64,000 bases of DNA. Origin: Saccharothrix sp. ALI-22-I (lineage in GTDB: Bacteria > Actinomycetota > Actinomycetes > Mycobacteriales > Pseudonocardiaceae). A model generated the notes under the pieces. The model was given only the letters and a program-made list of their open reading frames with translations, searched no databases and had not been told where the DNA came from. Both the position numbers and the translations under genes were made by a program. This document shows, in pieces, positions 54,201 to 64,000 of this stretch; within the stretch, counting starts at the first letter, position 1, and every line of letters starts with the position of its first letter. The stretch is taken from the NCBI RefSeq assembly GCF_001984175.1, contig NZ_MTQP01000069.1, positions 248,001 through 312,000 on the forward strand, written 5' to 3'.

Positions 54201-57200
54201 CGGCGACGGCGTCGGGGGTGCGGGCGACCTGCTCGGCGAACAGCCGGGGCAGCGTGGCCACCGGGTAGTCGCGGCCGGTGGGGTTCCACTCCACCAGCAC
54301 CTGCCGCCGCTCGGCGTCGTCGAGCATCCGCAGGTCGCGCAGCAGCCGGTCCGGGTCGGCCAGCACCTCCTCCAGCAGTGCCCGCAGGTGCCGGCCCAGC
54401 CGCTCGACCGTGGTCGCGTCGAACAGCGCCGGGTCGTGGTCCAGCTCGACGACCAGTTGCGGACCCGGTGAGACGACGACGGTGAGGGCGTAGTTGGTCG
54501 GCTCGTCGGCGCGCACGTCGTGCAACCGCAGGCCGTGCGCGGCCATGGCGTCCTCGTCGAACGGGTAGTTCTCGAAGACCAGGATGCTGTCGAACAGGTT
54601 CGAGCCGCCGGGCAGATCGCTCCAAGCGCGCAGCTTCGACAGCGGCACGTGCTCGAAGCGCCGCGCCTCGGCTTGGTCGGTTTGGAGTTCGCGCAGCCAC
54701 GACAGCTGGTCGCGGTCCCGGTCGACGGCGATCCTGGTCGGCACGGTGTTGATGAACATGCCGACCATCTGCTCGACGCCCGCCAGGTCGGCGGGCCGAC
54801 CGGAGACGGTGGTGCCGAACACGACGTCGGAGGTGCCGCTGTAGCGGGCCAGCAGCAGGGCCCACGCGCCCTGCACGACGGTGTTCACGGTGAGGCCGTT
54901 GCGCTGCGCGGCGGTGCGCAGCCGCTCGGTCTGCTGGGCGGTCAGGTCGAAGCGGACGGTCCCGCCGGACGCGGCGCGGTGGGCCTCGACCGGGCGCCGG
55001 TCGTAGGGCAGCGGGGTCGGCTCGTCGAACCCGCCGAGCACCCGGCGCCAGTACCGCTCGGCTGTCGTGCCGTCCTGCAGGGCCAGCCAGTCCACGTAGT
55101 CGCGGAAGGGGCGCCGGGCGGTCGCGGGGCCCGAGCCGCCGCGGGTGATCGCCGCGTGGTGCTCGCAGACCTCGGTGAACAGCTGCGCCGCGGTCCAGCC
55201 GTCGAGCAGCACGTGGTGGAAGGTCCACACGACCTGGACCTCGTCGTGCGACAGCGCCGCGATCGCCACGCGCATCAGCGGCGCCGTGCCCAGGTCCAGA
55301 CCGGCGGCGCGGTCCCGCTCCAGGAACCGGCGCAGCTCCTCCTCGCGGCCGGCGTCGTCCAGGCCGGTCCAGTCGAGGTGCGCGACCGGGAGGGTGACGT
55401 GGTGGCGCACGAGCTGGAGCGGTTCGGGCAGACTCTCCCACGCGATCTCGCAGCGCAGCACCGGGTTGCGGTCCACGACCCGCTGCCACGCCTCGCCCAG
55501 CACCCGCGGGTCGGTCACCCCGGACAGGCGGAAGTGCACCTGGTTGAAGTAGGCGCCGGAGGTGTCCCGGTCGACCAGGCCGTGGAAGACCATGCCGGCC
55601 TGCATGGGGGTCAGCGGGTAGACGTCCTCGACGTCGCGGCCGTCGCCGACCAGCCGGTCCACACCGGCCTGGTCCAGCCCGGCCAGCGGGAAGTCCGACG
55701 GCGTGCGACCACCGGCACCGGGCCGCGCGCAGTGCGCCACGATGTCCCGCAGCGCCTCCGCCATGCGCTCGGCCAGGGCCCGCACGGTCGCCTCGTCGTG
55801 CACCCGGTCGCTGAAGTACCAGGTCAGTTCGAGGTTGCCGCGTTCGACCACGCCGACGACGTCGAGCAGGTGCGGGCGGGGCGCCTCCGGTGCGCCGTGC
55901 AGCTCCAGGCTGCCGCGCACGGCGTGCACCAGCCCGCCCTCGACCGCGGACCAGTCGAGCCTGCCCAGGTAGTTGAAGCTGATCCACGGACCGTCGACGC
56001 CGGGCTCGTGCAGCGCGCCGTGGCCGATGCCCTTGCGCGGCACCGCCCGCAACTGCTCCTTGACCGACTTGAGCACTGTTCCCCAGTCCCCGCTCTCCGG
56101 GACCTCCAGCGCGACCGGGAAGATCGAGGTGAACCAGCCGACCGTGCGGGACAGGTCCACGCCGTCGAGCAGGTCCTCGCGGCCGTGCCCCTCCAGGTCC
56201 ACCACGACCCGGTCGCGCCCGGTCCAGTCGACCAGCACCCGGCCCAGCGCGCTGAGCAGCACGTCGTTGACCTGCGTGCGGTACACACCCGGCACGTCCT
56301 GCAACAACGCCCGCGTGGTCCCGGCGTCCAGCCGGACGGCTACGGTGCGGGTGGAGCCCGCGGTGCCGATCCCGTCGTGGTCGACGGGCAGGGACGGGTC
56401 CACCGCGGCGGTCTCCGCCCAGTGGTCGCGCTCGTCGTCGAACCCGCCGTTCGCGGTGTGCTCGACCAGCCGGTGCGCCCACTCCTTGAACGAGGTGGTC
56501 TTCGCGCCCAGCCGGACGGGCTCGCCGCGGGCCGCCTGGTCGTAGGCGGAGGCCAGGTCCTCCAACAGGACGCGCCACGACACGCCGTCCACGACGAGGT
56601 GGTGGGCGGCGAGGAACAGCAGCGGGCGGTGTCCGTCCGCGCGAAACAGCGCGGCCTTCACCAGCGGCCCGCTCGCCAGGTCGATGTCCGCGTGCGCCCG
56701 CGTGGTGACGGCCCGGACGCGTTCCTCGTCGGCCGGGGACACCTCGTGGACGTCGAGGACGTCGCCCCGCTCGACCGGGGCGTTGTGCTGCCGCCACCCG
56801 CCGTCGTCGGTGCGCTCGAACCGCATCCGCAGCGCGTCGTGGTGCTCCAGCAGCGCCTCCAGCGCCCGCCGCAGCGCCGCCACGTCCACGTCGTCGGTCA
56901 GCTCCGCGGTCAGCGACTGGGCGAAGTGGCCGGGGTGGTCGGGGTTGGTGGCGAACAGCCACCGCTGCACCGGGGCGAGCGGCACGTCGCCGACCACCTG
57001 GCCCTGGTCCGCGGTCGTCTGCTCGGCGTCCACCTGCTCGGACACGGCCGCGGCCAGGGCGGCCACCGTGGGGTGCCGGAACAGGTCGCCGGGGGTGAGC
57101 GCGAGCCCGGCGCGGCGGGCGCGCGACACGACCTGGATGCTGAGGATGGAGTCGCCGCCCAGCTCGAAGAAGTTGTCGTGGGCGCCGACGCGGTCCACAC

Positions 57201-60200
57201 CCAGCAGCCCGGCCCAGATGTCCGCCAGCACGGCCTGCGGCCCTTCGGCGGGCGCGACGTGGGCGGTGCCGGCGGTCCTCCAGTCCGGTTCGGGCAGGGC
57301 GCGGCGATCCACCTTGCCGTTGGCGTTGAGCGGGAGCGCGTCCACGACCACGAACGCGGAGGGCACCAGGTAGTCGGGCAGCGCGCGGCCCAGGAACTCG
57401 CGCAACCCGGTCGCGTCCGGCCGGTCGCCGATGGCTGTCAGGTAGGCGACCAGGCGCTTGCGGCCGGTGTCGTCCACGCGCACGACGGTCACCGACTGCG
57501 CGACGGCGGGGTGCCCGGACAGCGCCGTGTCGACCTCGCCCGGTTCGACGCGGAAGCCGCGGATCTTGACCTGGTCGTCGGTGCGCCCGACGAACTCGAC
57601 GGTGCCGTCGGACCTCCAGCGCACGACGTCGCCGGTGCGGTACATCCGCTCCCCCGGCGCGCCGAACGGATCGGGCACGAAGCGCTCGGCGGTCAGGCCG
57701 GGACGGCCCAGGTAGCCGCGGGCCAGGCCCGCGCCCGTGATGAACAGCTCGCCCGGCACGCCGATCGGCGCCGGCGACAGCCCTTCGTCCAGCACGTAGA
57801 CGCGCATGTCGTCCAGCGGGCGACCGATGGGCACCACGTCCGGGACGTCGGCGGCGTCGGCCATGCGGTGCGCGGTGGCGAACGTGGTGGTCTCGGTGGG
57901 GCCGTAGCCGTCGACCACCGCGATGCCTGGACAGGCGCCCAGGACCCGGCGCGCGGCGGCCGCGGGCACCACGTCGCCACCGGTCCACACCTCGCGCAGC
58001 CCCGCCAGGCAGGCCGGATCGTCCTGTGCCACGGCGCGGAACAGTCCGGCGGTCAGCCACAGGCCGGTCAGGCCGTGCCGGGTGACCAGGTCGCGCAGCA
58101 GGTCCGCGTCGAGGTCGCCGGGCGGGGCGACGACGACGCTGCCGCCGTTGAGCAGCGGCACCCACAACTCGTAGGTGGTGGCGTCGAACGCGGGCGCCGA
58201 GTGCAGCAGGACCCGTGCGTGCGCGCCGCCGAGGAAGCGCGAGTCGCGGGCCAGGGCGGTCACGTCGCGGTGCCGCACCGCCACACCCTTGGGCACACCG
58301 GTCGAGCCCGAGGTGTACATGGCGTAGGCCAGGTTGTCCGGGTGCAGCGGCACGTCCGGGGCGGTGGCGGGCTCGGCCGACAGGTCCGCGTCGTCCAGGA
58401 CGACGACGTGACCGTCGTGGACGGACGCGACGGTGTCCCGCCACGCCCGGTCGATCAGCACGATCCCGGCCCGCGTCTCGGCCAGCAGCACCGCCAGCCG
58501 CTCGGCGGGTGACCTGGTGTCCAGCGGCACGTAGGTCCCTCCGGCCTTGACCACGGCCAGCTCGGCCACGACGAGGTCGACCGACCGGCCCAGCAGCAGC
58601 GCCACCGGGTCCTCGACGCGCAGGCCGCGGCGCAGCAGGTGGCGGGCGAGCCGGTTGGCCCGCGCGTCCAGCTCGGCGTAGGTGAGCGAGGCGCCGTCGG
58701 CGAGCACGGCGGTGGCGTCGGGCGTACGACGGGCCTGCGCGGTGAACAGGGAGGTGATCGTCGCCGGGGACAGGTCACGGCGGGTGTCGTTCCACTCCTC
58801 CAGGACCCGGTGGCGTTCCGCGGGGTCGAGCAGCGGCAGATCGCCCAGCGGGCGGTCCGGGTCGGCGGCGACGGCGTCCAGCAGGACCTTGAGGTGACCG
58901 GCCAGCCGCTCGACCGTGGCGGCGTCGAACAGGTCGGTGTTGTACTCCAGCGCCACGTCCAGCGCATCGCCCCTGGGCCAGAACTCGACCAGCAGCTCGA
59001 ACCGGGCGCGCGGGCGCGGCAGGTGGTGCTCCTCGACGCGCAGCGCGTCGACCGCGGTCGGCTCCACCATCGCCTGCTGGAGCACGACCAGCGCCTGCAC
59101 CAGCGGCGTGCGGCTGGGGTCGCGGTCGGGCTGCAGCTCGTCGACGAGCCGGTCGAAGGGCACCTGGTCGTGGGCGAACGCGTCCAGCGAGATCGCGCGC
59201 ACCCGGCCCAGGAAGTCCCGGAACGGCGTGGCGGGATCCGCGGTGGAGCGCAGGACGAGTGTGTTGACGAAGAAGCCGACGAGGTCGTCGAGCTCCGGCC
59301 TGCCGCGGCCGGAGGAGGCGGTGCCCACGGCGATGTCGCGCCGACCGGTGTAGCGGGCCAGGAGCACCTGCACGGCGGCGGCGAGGGTGGTGAAGAGGGT
59401 GGCGCCGTCGGCGCGGCCCAGTTCGGCCAGGCGCCGCACCAGCTCGGCGGGCAGGGCCTCCCGGTGCACGGCGCCGGAGGTGGTCCGCTGCGCGGGCCGG
59501 GGCCGGTCGGTGGGCAGGTCGAGCGGTTCCAGGCCGGCGAGCCGGTCGCGCCAGTGGTCGAGTTCGCCGGCCACGGCCGGGTCGTCGAGGCGGTTGCGCT
59601 GCCACACGGCGAAGTCGGCGTAGCGCACCGGCAGTGGGCGCAGGTCGGGTGCGGTTCTTCGGAGCGCGGCCCGGTACAGCTCGACCAGGTCGTCGACCTG
59701 CACGCGGACCGACCAGCCGTCCGTGGCGATGTGGTGCTGGTCGAGCAGCAGCACGTGCTCGTCGTCGGCCAGGCGGGCCAGCACGGCGCGGGCCAGGGGG
59801 CCGCGGCCCAGGTCGAACGGGGTGGTCAACTCCTCGGTGAAGACCCGGTCCAGGGCGCTGTCGCGGTCGGCGTGCGCCACCCCGGTCAGGTTGACCACGC
59901 GCAGCGGCACCGTCCCGTGCGGCGCGACGACCTGCACACCCCGGCCGTCGACCTCGTCGAAGGTGGTGCGCATGGTCTCGTGCCGCTCGACCAGGCCGTC
60001 CAGGGCGGCCCGCAGTGCGTCCTCGTCGAGCGGGCCGGACAGCTTCAGGCCGACGCCGGTGTTGTAGTCGGTGGCGGTGGGGTCGAGCCGCTGCAGGAAC
60101 CACAACCGCTGCTGGGCCGGGGACAGCGGCAGCGTGGCGTCGCGCGGCGCGGGCGCGATGCGGTCGTCCGCGCCGGCGGGCTGCCGCTCGGCCACCAGCG

Positions 60201-62013
60201 CGGCGAGCCCGGCGACGGTGCGGGCGTTGAACACGTCCCCGGAGGACAGGGGCACGTCGAGCGCCGAGCGGAGCCGGGAGACCACCCGGATGGCCTGGAT
60301 CGAGTCGCCGCCCAGGCCCAGGAAGTCGTCCTCGACGCCGACCCGGTCCGGTGCCACACCCAGGACCTCGGCCCAGGCGACTGCGACGGCGGTCTCGGTG
60401 GGGGTGCGGGGCGCCACGCGCCCGGCACGCGGGGCGGCCTGCCAGTCGGGCTCGGGCAGGGCCTTGCGGTCGACCTTGCCGTTGGCGCTCAGCGGCAGGC
60501 GGTCCGCGGTGACGAAAGCCGACGGCACCATGTAGTCGGGCAACGTCCGCAGGACCAGTTCCCGCAGCTCACCGTCGGCGGGGGCCCGGTCGCCCTCCGG
60601 GACGACCCAGGCCACCAGGCGCTTGGTCCCCACGTGGTCGTACCGGGCGGCGACGGCGGCCTGCGCGACGCCGGGGTGCCGGGCCAGGGCGGCTTCGACT
60701 TCGCCGGCCTCGATGCGGAAGCCGCGCACCTTGACCTGCTCGTCGACGCGGCCGACGAAGTCCAGTTCCCCCTGCGGGTTCCACCGGACCAGGTCGCCGG
60801 TGCGGTACATGCGGGAGCCGGGCGGGCCGAACGGGTCGGCCACGAACCGGGCGGCGGTCAGCGCGGGACGGCCGAGGTAGCAGCGGGCCACGCCGGCGCC
60901 CGCGAGGTGCAGCTCGCCGGGCACGCCGACCGGGACGGGCCGCAGGTCCTCGTCGAGCACGTAGGCGGCCATGCCGTCCAGCGGGCGGCCGATCGGCAGC
61001 ACGTCCGGGACGGCACCGGAGTCGGTCATCGGATGGGAGGTGGCGAACGTAGTGGTCTCGGTCGGGCCGTACACGTCCACCGCGGTCAGGCCGGGACACA
61101 CCTCCAGGACCCGCCGCACCGCCGCCGCCGGCACCACGTCACCACCGGTCCACACCTCGCGCAACCCCGCGAAACAGGCCGGGTCGTCCTGTGCCAACAC
61201 CCGGAACAGGCCCGAGGTCAGGAACACCCCCGTCACGCCGTGCCGGCCGATCACCTCCCGCAACACCCGACCGTCCACATCGCCAGCCGGGGCCACGACC
61301 ACGCGGCCACCGTTGAGCAACGGCACCCACATCTCGTAAGTGGTCGCGTCGAACGCCTGCGCGGAGTGCAACAACACACGCTCGTGCGCGCCGTTGCGGA
61401 ACCGGGAGTCCAAGGCCAGCGCCACCACGTCCCGGTGCCGCACCGCCACACCCTTGGGCGTGCCCGTCGACCCCGAGGTGAACATGGCGTAGGCCAGGTT
61501 GTCCGGATGCACCGCCACGGGGATCGCGGCTCCCGGTTCGGCGGCCGGGTCCCCGTCGTCGATCACGACGAGGTGGCCGTCGTGGATGCGTTCGGCGGTG
61601 GCCTGCCAAGCGCGGTCGGTCACCAGCACCGACACCCCGGCCTCGGTCAGGACCGTGTTCATCCGACCGACCGGCGCGCGGGTGTCCAGCGGCACGTACG
61701 CGCCGCCGGCCCTGAGCACGGCGAGCAGGGCGGCCACCAGGTCCGCGGAGCGGTCCGCCAGCACGCCGACGCACTGCTCGGGCCGCACCCCCAGGTGCAG
61801 CAGGCGGCGCGCCAGGCGGCCGGCGCGGGCGTCCAGCTCGGCGTACGCGCACTCCACGCCCTGCGCGACCACGGCGACGCCGTCGGGGGTCCTGCGCACC
61901 TGCTCGGCGAACAGGTCGACGATCGTGGGGACCGCGGCGGGCGGAGCTCCGCCTTCACGGGAACGAGGGCCGGCGGTCGACGGTGTGACAGGGGCGGTTT
62001 CCGGGGGCGTCAT
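48073..62013 (-). CDS. Four-module non-ribosomal peptide synthetase (modules 1-4), starter
   Basis: A 4646-residue synthetase. Domain order: A-T, C-A-T-E, C-A-T-E, C-A-T. It starts directly with an adenylation domain after about 30 residues, so there is no lipo-initiation C domain or formylation domain. The carrier serines are at 571, 1622, 3096 and 4589. C-domain HHxxxDG motifs start at 760, 2266 and 3736; E-domain [10 protein letters not shown] motifs at 1804 and 3273, each with EGHGR. The C-terminus [20 protein letters not shown] is a charged helix that probably docks with the next synthetase. ATG 62013 has AGAGG about 11 nt upstream. The stop lies 15 nt before the ATG of the second synthetase. 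No MbtH-like gene is seen in the window. Confidence 0.97.
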   Translation of the reverse strand: MTPPETAPVTPSTAGPRSREGGAPPAAVPTIVDLFAEQVRRTPDGVAVVAQGVECAYAELDARAGRLARRLLHLGVRPEQCVGVLADRSADLVAALLAVLRAGGAYVPLDTRAPVGRMNTVLTEAGVSVLVTDRAWQATAERIHDGHLVVIDDGDPAAEPGAAIPVAVHPDNLAYAMFTSGSTGTPKGVAVRHRDVVALALDSRFRNGAHERVLLHSAQAFDATTYEMWVPLLNGGRVVVAPAGDVDGRVLREVIGRHGVTGVFLTSGLFRVLAQDDPACFAGLREVWTGGDVVPAAAVRRVLEVCPGLTAVDVYGPTETTTFATSHPMTDSGAVPDVLPIGRPLDGMAAYVLDEDLRPVPVGVPGELHLAGAGVARCYLGRPALTAARFVADPFGPPGSRMYRTGDLVRWNPQGELDFVGRVDEQVKVRGFRIEAGEVEAALARHPGVAQAAVAARYDHVGTKRLVAWVVPEGDRAPADGELRELVLRTLPDYMVPSAFVTADRLPLSANGKVDRKALPEPDWQAAPRAGRVAPRTPTETAVAVAWAEVLGVAPDRVGVEDDFLGLGGDSIQAIRVVSRLRSALDVPLSSGDVFNARTVAGLAALVAERQPAGADDRIAPAPRDATLPLSPAQQRLWFLQRLDPTATDYNTGVGLKLSGPLDEDALRAALDGLVERHETMRTTFDEVDGRGVQVVAPHGTVPLRVVNLTGVAHADRDSALDRVFTEELTTPFDLGRGPLARAVLARLADDEHVLLLDQHHIATDGWSVRVQVDDLVELYRAALRRTAPDLRPLPVRYADFAVWQRNRLDDPAVAGELDHWRDRLAGLEPLDLPTDRPRPAQRTTSGAVHREALPAELVRRLAELGRADGATLFTTLAAAVQVLLARYTGRRDIAVGTASSGRGRPELDDLVGFFVNTLVLRSTADPATPFRDFLGRVRAISLDAFAHDQVPFDRLVDELQPDRDPSRTPLVQALVVLQQAMVEPTAVDALRVEEHHLPRPRARFELLVEFWPRGDALDVALEYNTDLFDAATVERLAGHLKVLLDAVAADPDRPLGDLPLLDPAERHRVLEEWNDTRRDLSPATITSLFTAQARRTPDATAVLADGASLTYAELDARANRLARHLLRRGLRVEDPVALLLGRSVDLVVAELAVVKAGGTYVPLDTRSPAERLAVLLAETRAGIVLIDRAWRDTVASVHDGHVVVLDDADLSAEPATAPDVPLHPDNLAYAMYTSGSTGVPKGVAVRHRDVTALARDSRFLGGAHARVLLHSAPAFDATTYELWVPLLNGGSVVVAPPGDLDADLLRDLVTRHGLTGLWLTAGLFRAVAQDDPACLAGLREVWTGGDVVPAAAARRVLGACPGIAVVDGYGPTETTTFATAHRMADAADVPDVVPIGRPLDDMRVYVLDEGLSPAPIGVPGELFITGAGLARGYLGRPGLTAERFVPDPFGAPGERMYRTGDVVRWRSDGTVEFVGRTDDQVKIRGFRVEPGEVDTALSGHPAVAQSVTVVRVDDTGRKRLVAYLTAIGDRPDATGLREFLGRALPDYLVPSAFVVVDALPLNANGKVDRRALPEPDWRTAGTAHVAPAEGPQAVLADIWAGLLGVDRVGAHDNFFELGGDSILSIQVVSRARRAGLALTPGDLFRHPTVAALAAAVSEQVDAEQTTADQGQVVGDVPLAPVQRWLFATNPDHPGHFAQSLTAELTDDVDVAALRRALEALLEHHDALRMRFERTDDGGWRQHNAPVERGDVLDVHEVSPADEERVRAVTTRAHADIDLASGPLVKAALFRADGHRPLLFLAAHHLVVDGVSWRVLLEDLASAYDQAARGEPVRLGAKTTSFKEWAHRLVEHTANGGFDDERDHWAETAAVDPSLPVDHDGIGTAGSTRTVAVRLDAGTTRALLQDVPGVYRTQVNDVLLSALGRVLVDWTGRDRVVVDLEGHGREDLLDGVDLSRTVGWFTSIFPVALEVPESGDWGTVLKSVKEQLRAVPRKGIGHGALHEPGVDGPWISFNYLGRLDWSAVEGGLVHAVRGSLELHGAPEAPRPHLLDVVGVVERGNLELTWYFSDRVHDEATVRALAERMAEALRDIVAHCARPGAGGRTPSDFPLAGLDQAGVDRLVGDGRDVEDVYPLTPMQAGMVFHGLVDRDTSGAYFNQVHFRLSGVTDPRVLGEAWQRVVDRNPVLRCEIAWESLPEPLQLVRHHVTLPVAHLDWTGLDDAGREEELRRFLERDRAAGLDLGTAPLMRVAIAALSHDEVQVVWTFHHVLLDGWTAAQLFTEVCEHHAAITRGGSGPATARRPFRDYVDWLALQDGTTAERYWRRVLGGFDEPTPLPYDRRPVEAHRAASGGTVRFDLTAQQTERLRTAAQRNGLTVNTVVQGAWALLLARYSGTSDVVFGTTVSGRPADLAGVEQMVGMFINTVPTRIAVDRDRDQLSWLRELQTDQAEARRFEHVPLSKLRAWSDLPGGSNLFDSILVFENYPFDEDAMAAHGLRLHDVRADEPTNYALTVVVSPGPQLVVELDHDPALFDATTVERLGRHLRALLEEVLADPDRLLRDLRMLDDAERRQVLVEWNPTGRDYPVATLPRLFAEQVARTPDAVAVTCEGRSLTYAELDDRANRLAHVLAGHGGAPERYVALRLPRSIDLVVAVLGVLKSGAAYLPIDPSYPADRVAGMVEDTRPVLTLTELPDLSGVPATAPAVDLRPGHPAYVIYTSGSTGKPKGVVIPHSNVARLFSATDRWFGFGPEDVWTLFHSYAFDFSVWELWGPLLHGGRLVVVPHEVSRSPRDFARLLADERVTVLNQTPSAFYQLIAEKPTGLSLRWVVFGGEALDVRKLAAWDGPGELINMYGITETTVHVTWTPADGTVGEPIPDLRVYVLDDDLRPVPPGVTGEMYVAGAGLARGYLNRPGLTASRFVADPFGEPGTRMYRTGDLARWRDGRLDYLGRADHQVKIRGFRIELGEIEAALEAHDDVAESVAAVREHAGRKLIVGYVVPAAGRTAPAAGGLRGFLARSLPEHMVPSAFVALDRLPLTGNGKLDRKALPAPEWDASGSGYVAPRTEAERVLAEIWAQVLGVDRVGVEDGFFELGGDSIISIQIVSRARQAGFALVPRDLFTHPTVAALAAAASAADAVEAVPQGPVTGETPLTPIQHWFLDTEPPRPEHFDQSMLLEFTDDVDVAALRRALEGLLVHHDALRMRFERTDGGWRQYNARIEPVDVLSVHDVADEERRRAVVAQVHRGFDLGNGPLLRAALLDDGAGDRRLLLAVHHLVVDGVSWRVLLEDLDTAYRQALRGEPVDLGAKTTSFRDWAHRLAEHTANGGFDDEADHWAVTAGDRDVPVDLDGANTTGTVRGVTVELDAETTRALLQDVPGVYRTQVNDVLLSALGRVLAEWTGRDRVVVDLEGHGRDGDFLDGVDLSRTVGWFTSVFPVALEVPATDDWGRVLKSTKERLRAVPRKGIGHGALRHLRGGGTTGHPAVAFNYLGQFAAAAGGTAVRAVGGLGADGAPDTPRPHLLDVVGAVEDKRLKLTWYFSERVHVESTVRGLAERMARALRGIVAHCAQPGVGGRTPSDFPLAGLDQAGVDRLVGDGRGVEDVYPLTPMQAGMVFHSLSQAEEGLYTEQIAFVLDGVTDTAVLARAWREVVERTPVLRSRVVWEGVDRPLQVVERDVEVSIRELDWSGLPEDEHRRALRELLDRDSAEGLDLGTAPLMRLVLARVSATAVRVVWTFHHVLLDGWSTFQVFTDVFACHAALTAGRRPEPVARRPFGDYLRWLDRQDPREAERHWRGVLDGFRAPTPLPVDRPAEQGHAGGSARWITLTLPGADLRAFAQRNGLTANAVVQGAWALLLSRYSGQRDVCFGSTVSGRPADLPGADSITGMFINTLPVRVDVDNDEPVAAWLRRLQAAQAESRRFQHVSLAELQGWSDVPGGVDLFDSILVFENYPVDDEAAAEHGLALRDLHAVETTNYALSVGIRPGEEMAVELGYDPALFDTATVERIAGHLTRALEGMTVDPDRALGRVDVLDEAERRLVLPAPADRDLPEGAVADLFAARADLTPHATAVVAGGTTLTYAELDARANRLAHRLIALGVRPEDRVGVLLNRSVELVVAVLAVVKAGGAYLPLDVRAPADRMRLVLDQAGAGVLLTDPAWETTAREVHAGHVVVLDGDPGGRADRPAVIAHPDGLAYVEYTSGSTGTPKGVAVRHRDVVALALDSRFDGPAHRTVLVHSPLAFDASTYELWVPLLRGGTAVVAPPGDLDAALLRELITGHGVTALWLTAGLFRVLAQDSPDCLAGVAEVWTGGDVVPAPAVRRVVQACPGLVVVDGYGPTETTTFATAHRMPDLASVPDTVPIGAALDGMRAYVLDDRLRPVPVGVPGELYLAGDGLARGYLDRPGLTASRFVADPFGVQGERMYRTGDVVRWLPQGVLEFAGRADDQVKLRGFRIEPGEIEAVLGGHPDVAQLVVVAREDTPGVKRLVAYVVPVDPGRAPDPTDLAAFTGRHLPDYMVPAAFVVLGALPLSTNGKVDRAALPAPAETTPAARHVAPRTDTEQVLAGIWEDALGVAGVGVEDDFFALGGDSMRSLLVTSRCRAAFDVPLTPHDVLTARTVENLARLVEEKILLELERVAFADGAIPEL
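51230..55650 (-). other. NRPS module 3: C(DCL)-A(Thr)-T-E
   Basis: The code from FDFSVWE (Asp at 2762), LNQTPS, VVFGGE and [10 protein letters not shown] is DFWNVGMVHK, the Thr signature with one conservative change. The E domain ([10 protein letters not shown] at 3273) should give D-allo-Thr. Confidence 0.85.
55650..60140 (-). other. NRPS module 2: C(LCL)-A(Val)-T-E
   Basis: The code, with Asp at 1277, is DAYWWGGTFK, Val. The C domain has HHIATDG at 760. The carrier Ser is 1622 and the E domain motif is at 1804, so D-Val is expected. Confidence 0.8.
60140..62013 (-). other. NRPS module 1: A(aliphatic)-T loading module
   Basis: The code, with Asp at 222, is DAYFWGVTFK, the same as module 5. 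The carrier is LGGDSIQAI with Ser 571. With no C, E or formylation domain, the first residue should be L with a free amine, available for macrocyclization. Confidence 0.8.
61052..61170 (-). repeat. 119-bp identical tract in A domain of module 1
   Basis: Partner of 45711-45829, 15.3 kb apart and in a different gene. Confidence 0.85.
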
Positions 62014-62104
62014 CGCTGTCCAAACCTCTTTTGGGCGCGGCAGGGCGCCGCAGGAGCACGGGTGGGGTGGGGGATGGGTGCCGCGCCGGGCGGCGGTCCT
62101 GCGG

Positions 62105-63433
62105 TCAGGCCACTTCTCGCGCGCGCTGCCGGCGGCTCGCGATCCGACCGCCGACCTGGATGCGATCGATCACGCCGCTGCGCGGGTCACGGAGGAAGCG
62201 TCCGGGGTGACCGGTCTCGCCGCTGGCCGGGTCCGTCACGGAGAAGACGAGCCCGTCGTGGGAGGTGAGCCGCGCCGCCGTGTCCCCGTCGACGACGAGG
62301 CGCAGCTCGCCGTCCTGGACGACCACCGAGTAGGCGGTGCCGCCGTTGACGTAGTCGCCGGCGCAGCCGGGCGGGATGGGCACCCGGCGGCCCAGGTCGA
62401 CCGAGGTGGCGTGCTCGCCGACGTCGAGACCGGCCGTCCGCAGATCGGGGAGGAGCTGCCGCCACAGGGCAGCACCGGTGGCGGAGTTGGCCGTGAGCGC
62501 CACCACGGTGCCCGATTCGGGGTCGAGGCGCAGGTGGCAGGAGGTGCCGTCGGCCGTACCGTCGTGGCCGAACCACTCGGTGTCGCCGCTGCGGAACAGC
62601 GCCAAGCCCAACCCCCAGCCGTCGGCCAGCCCGAACGGCTCGGCTCCGGGAACGGGGCGGCGCATCTCGACGAGGTCGGCCGGGGCCACCAGGCCGTGGT
62701 CGGTCCCGCCGTGCTCGGAGCGCAGGTGCATCCGGGACAGCTCGACCAGGTCGGCCGCGCTCGCGGCGAGCCCACCCGCCGGCGCCTCGATCGGCGACAA
62801 CTCCTGCTCCACGGGGCGGACCCGGCGCAGGACGCGGTTCACGGTGTGGCCGTGCGCGATGGACGACGCCGCGGCACCGGCGCCCACGATGAAGGCCGGG
62901 GCGATGCCCAGCGGCTTCAGCAGGATCGTCCGGACCGCCTCCGACCACGTCATCCCGGTCGCCACCTCGACCAGGCGGCCCGCCAGGGCGTAGCCGGCGT
63001 TGGAGTACGAGAAGCCCTCCCCCGGCGCGTGCAGAAGTTCCAGGAGGGACGCCGCCAGAGGCGGTCGGGCGTCGGCGGACGGCGCGACGACCTCCGAGCA
63101 CAGCCCCCCGGTGTGGCTGAGCAGGTGGCGGGTGGTCAGCACCTCGGCGAGCCCGCCACCGGTCTGTCGCACCTCCGGCAGGTACTCCGCGACGGGTTCG
63201 TCGAGGTCGACGTCGCCGTCGGACACCAGCACCATCAGCAGGGTCGCCGTGAAGGCCTTCGTGATGGAGCCGATCGGCACCTTGGTGTCGCGCCCCATTG
63301 CACGCCCGGAGGCGTGTCGTTCCTCACCGAACACGAACTCCCACACCCTGCCGTCGCGCAGCACGGCCAACTGCGCGCCTGGGACGTCGTGCACGCGCAC
63401 CGCTCTCTGAAAAGCTCGTCCTAAGTCTTCCAC
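62105..63433 (-). CDS. Beta-lactamase-fold serine hydrolase, probable PBP-type thioesterase/cyclase
   Basis: A 442-residue penicillin-binding-protein-like enzyme with no signal peptide or membrane helix, so cytoplasmic. The catalytic motifs are SITK (Ser56, Lys59), YSN (Tyr143, Asn145) and HDG (His290). A C-terminal lipocalin-like beta domain follows at about 330-442. In NRPS clusters that lack a TE and end in an E domain, stand-alone PBP-type TEs of the SurE group release the peptide head-to-tail; this gene is 91 nt upstream of the first NRPS on the same strand. GTG 63433 follows GAGG and AGAGAG. Codon 4 is TTA (63422-63424), rare in this genome type, so translation may depend on bldA tRNA. 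A resistance esterase or peptidase is the alternative. Confidence 0.85.
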   Translation of the reverse strand: MEDLGRAFQRAVRVHDVPGAQLAVLRDGRVWEFVFGEERHASGRAMGRDTKVPIGSITKAFTATLLMVLVSDGDVDLDEPVAEYLPEVRQTGGGLAEVLTTRHLLSHTGGLCSEVVAPSADARPPLAASLLELLHAPGEGFSYSNAGYALAGRLVEVATGMTWSEAVRTILLKPLGIAPAFIVGAGAAASSIAHGHTVNRVLRRVRPVEQELSPIEAPAGGLAASAADLVELSRMHLRSEHGGTDHGLVAPADLVEMRRPVPGAEPFGLADGWGLGLALFRSGDTEWFGHDGTADGTSCHLRLDPESGTVVALTANSATGAALWRQLLPDLRTAGLDVGEHATSVDLGRRVPIPPGCAGDYVNGGTAYSVVVQDGELRLVVDGDTAARLTSHDGLVFSVTDPASGETGHPGRFLRDPRSGVIDRIQVGGRIASRRQRAREVA

Positions 63434-64000
63434 AGCTCTCTTTCCTCACTGGCGAGCCCTACCGCTTGCCGGCTGAACATTCCGCCTGCAGCACGGTGCC
63501 CGATATCCGCGCAGGTCCGCACCCGGTGGAACTCAAGGGATGGTCACACCTGCGGACTGGGGGCCCGACCTCGGCGAATCAGGAGTACCGGGGGCCATAT
63601 ACCCACTTCGGCAGGTCTTATGCGCACATCCCGAAATCCCACCCCGAACCGATCGAGTCCACGCGACAGCGAAATTACCACCCTATGCTTGCGACCGCTC
63701 GCCCGACTTGGCGACCGCCAAACGGACTATTCACAATCGAGCGGGATTCACATTTGAACGATGAACAACGGAATTTCACCGTAGGTACACGAAGATGCAA
63801 CAGAATCACCCGAACGCCACGTTTGAGCGGAGATCCACGCAGCTATGCGCTAACGTGAAACGCATCGTACGACCGATGACGAATTCGAAAGACGATGCCT
63901 CCTCATAAACACATTCCACATAGCGGACACCGGCCGCTCCGCGGGGACCTTCCGGCCGCACCGACACCGCCCGCGGAACGATCTGCGTTCGACCTACCGC
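63434..64000. other. Long A/T-richer region upstream of the peptide operon
   Basis: At least 567 bases with no supported gene; ORFs lack ribosome-binding sites and family likeness. The composition is clearly less GC-rich than the genes. It probably holds the promoter and regulatory sites of the minus-strand operon. No specific operator was recognised. Confidence 0.5.

Noticed and set aside
63298-63858. 186-codon plus-strand ORF at the right end
   Set aside because: It begins antisense to the cyclase gene and continues through A/T-richer non-coding DNA, with no ribosome-binding site and no recognisable domain.

Overview
The window is high-GC actinobacterial chromosome. Codon use, GTG/TTG starts, LAL-type LuxR and MarR regulators, DUF4360 secreted proteins, CNBD-encapsulins and very large NRPS genes point to Pseudonocardiales (Saccharothrix, Lentzea or Actinosynnema type). 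The genus is inferred from gene content, not from a marker gene. No rRNA, tRNA or CRISPR array was seen.

Layout. (1) 1-10.7 kb is mostly housekeeping: the end of a VIT1/CCC1-type transporter, a small membrane protein, the gltB-gltD glutamate synthase operon, tandem secreted DUF4360 proteins with a CRP-type palindrome upstream, a MarR regulator and a membrane diguanylate cyclase. (2) 10.7-14.0 kb is a scar region of truncated genes and transposase remnants (IS630-, IS982-like, NACHT, TetR, Zn-ribbon) around one intact DUF3592-like membrane protein. (3) 14.0-20 kb holds a minus-strand run (LAL regulator, thioesterase, Zn-alcohol dehydrogenase, Tat-exported cyclase-family hydrolase), divergent from a secreted cutinase/polyester-hydrolase homologue. 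(4) 20.4-25.5 kb is a family 2B encapsulin locus: two CNBD-fused shell proteins, a polyprenyl diphosphate synthase and ispH, followed by a dxs cut after 32 codons. (5) 25.5-27 kb is a second scar with IS3, IS110 and ABC-permease remnants and a probable group II intron 5' end. (6) 27-63.4 kb is a minus-strand peptide cluster read as standalone PBP-type thioesterase/cyclase, four-module NRPS, five-module NRPS, MFS exporter.

How the cluster should work. The first NRPS starts with a bare A-T loading module and the second ends in an epimerization domain with no thioesterase. The five E domains and the types of the C domains agree on L-D-D-L-D-L-D-L-D stereochemistry. Specificity residues read by eye suggest aliphatic, Val, Thr, Val, aliphatic, basic, basic, basic, Asn. 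A free L N-terminus, a D C-terminal residue and a beta-lactamase-fold serine hydrolase encoded directly upstream are the signature of trans-acting, SurE-like head-to-tail cyclization. The predicted product is a cationic cyclic nonapeptide; I do not recognise it as a known compound.

The two most interesting systems are this NRPS/PBP-TE cluster and the twin-shell isoprenoid encapsulin operon with its eroded 3' end.
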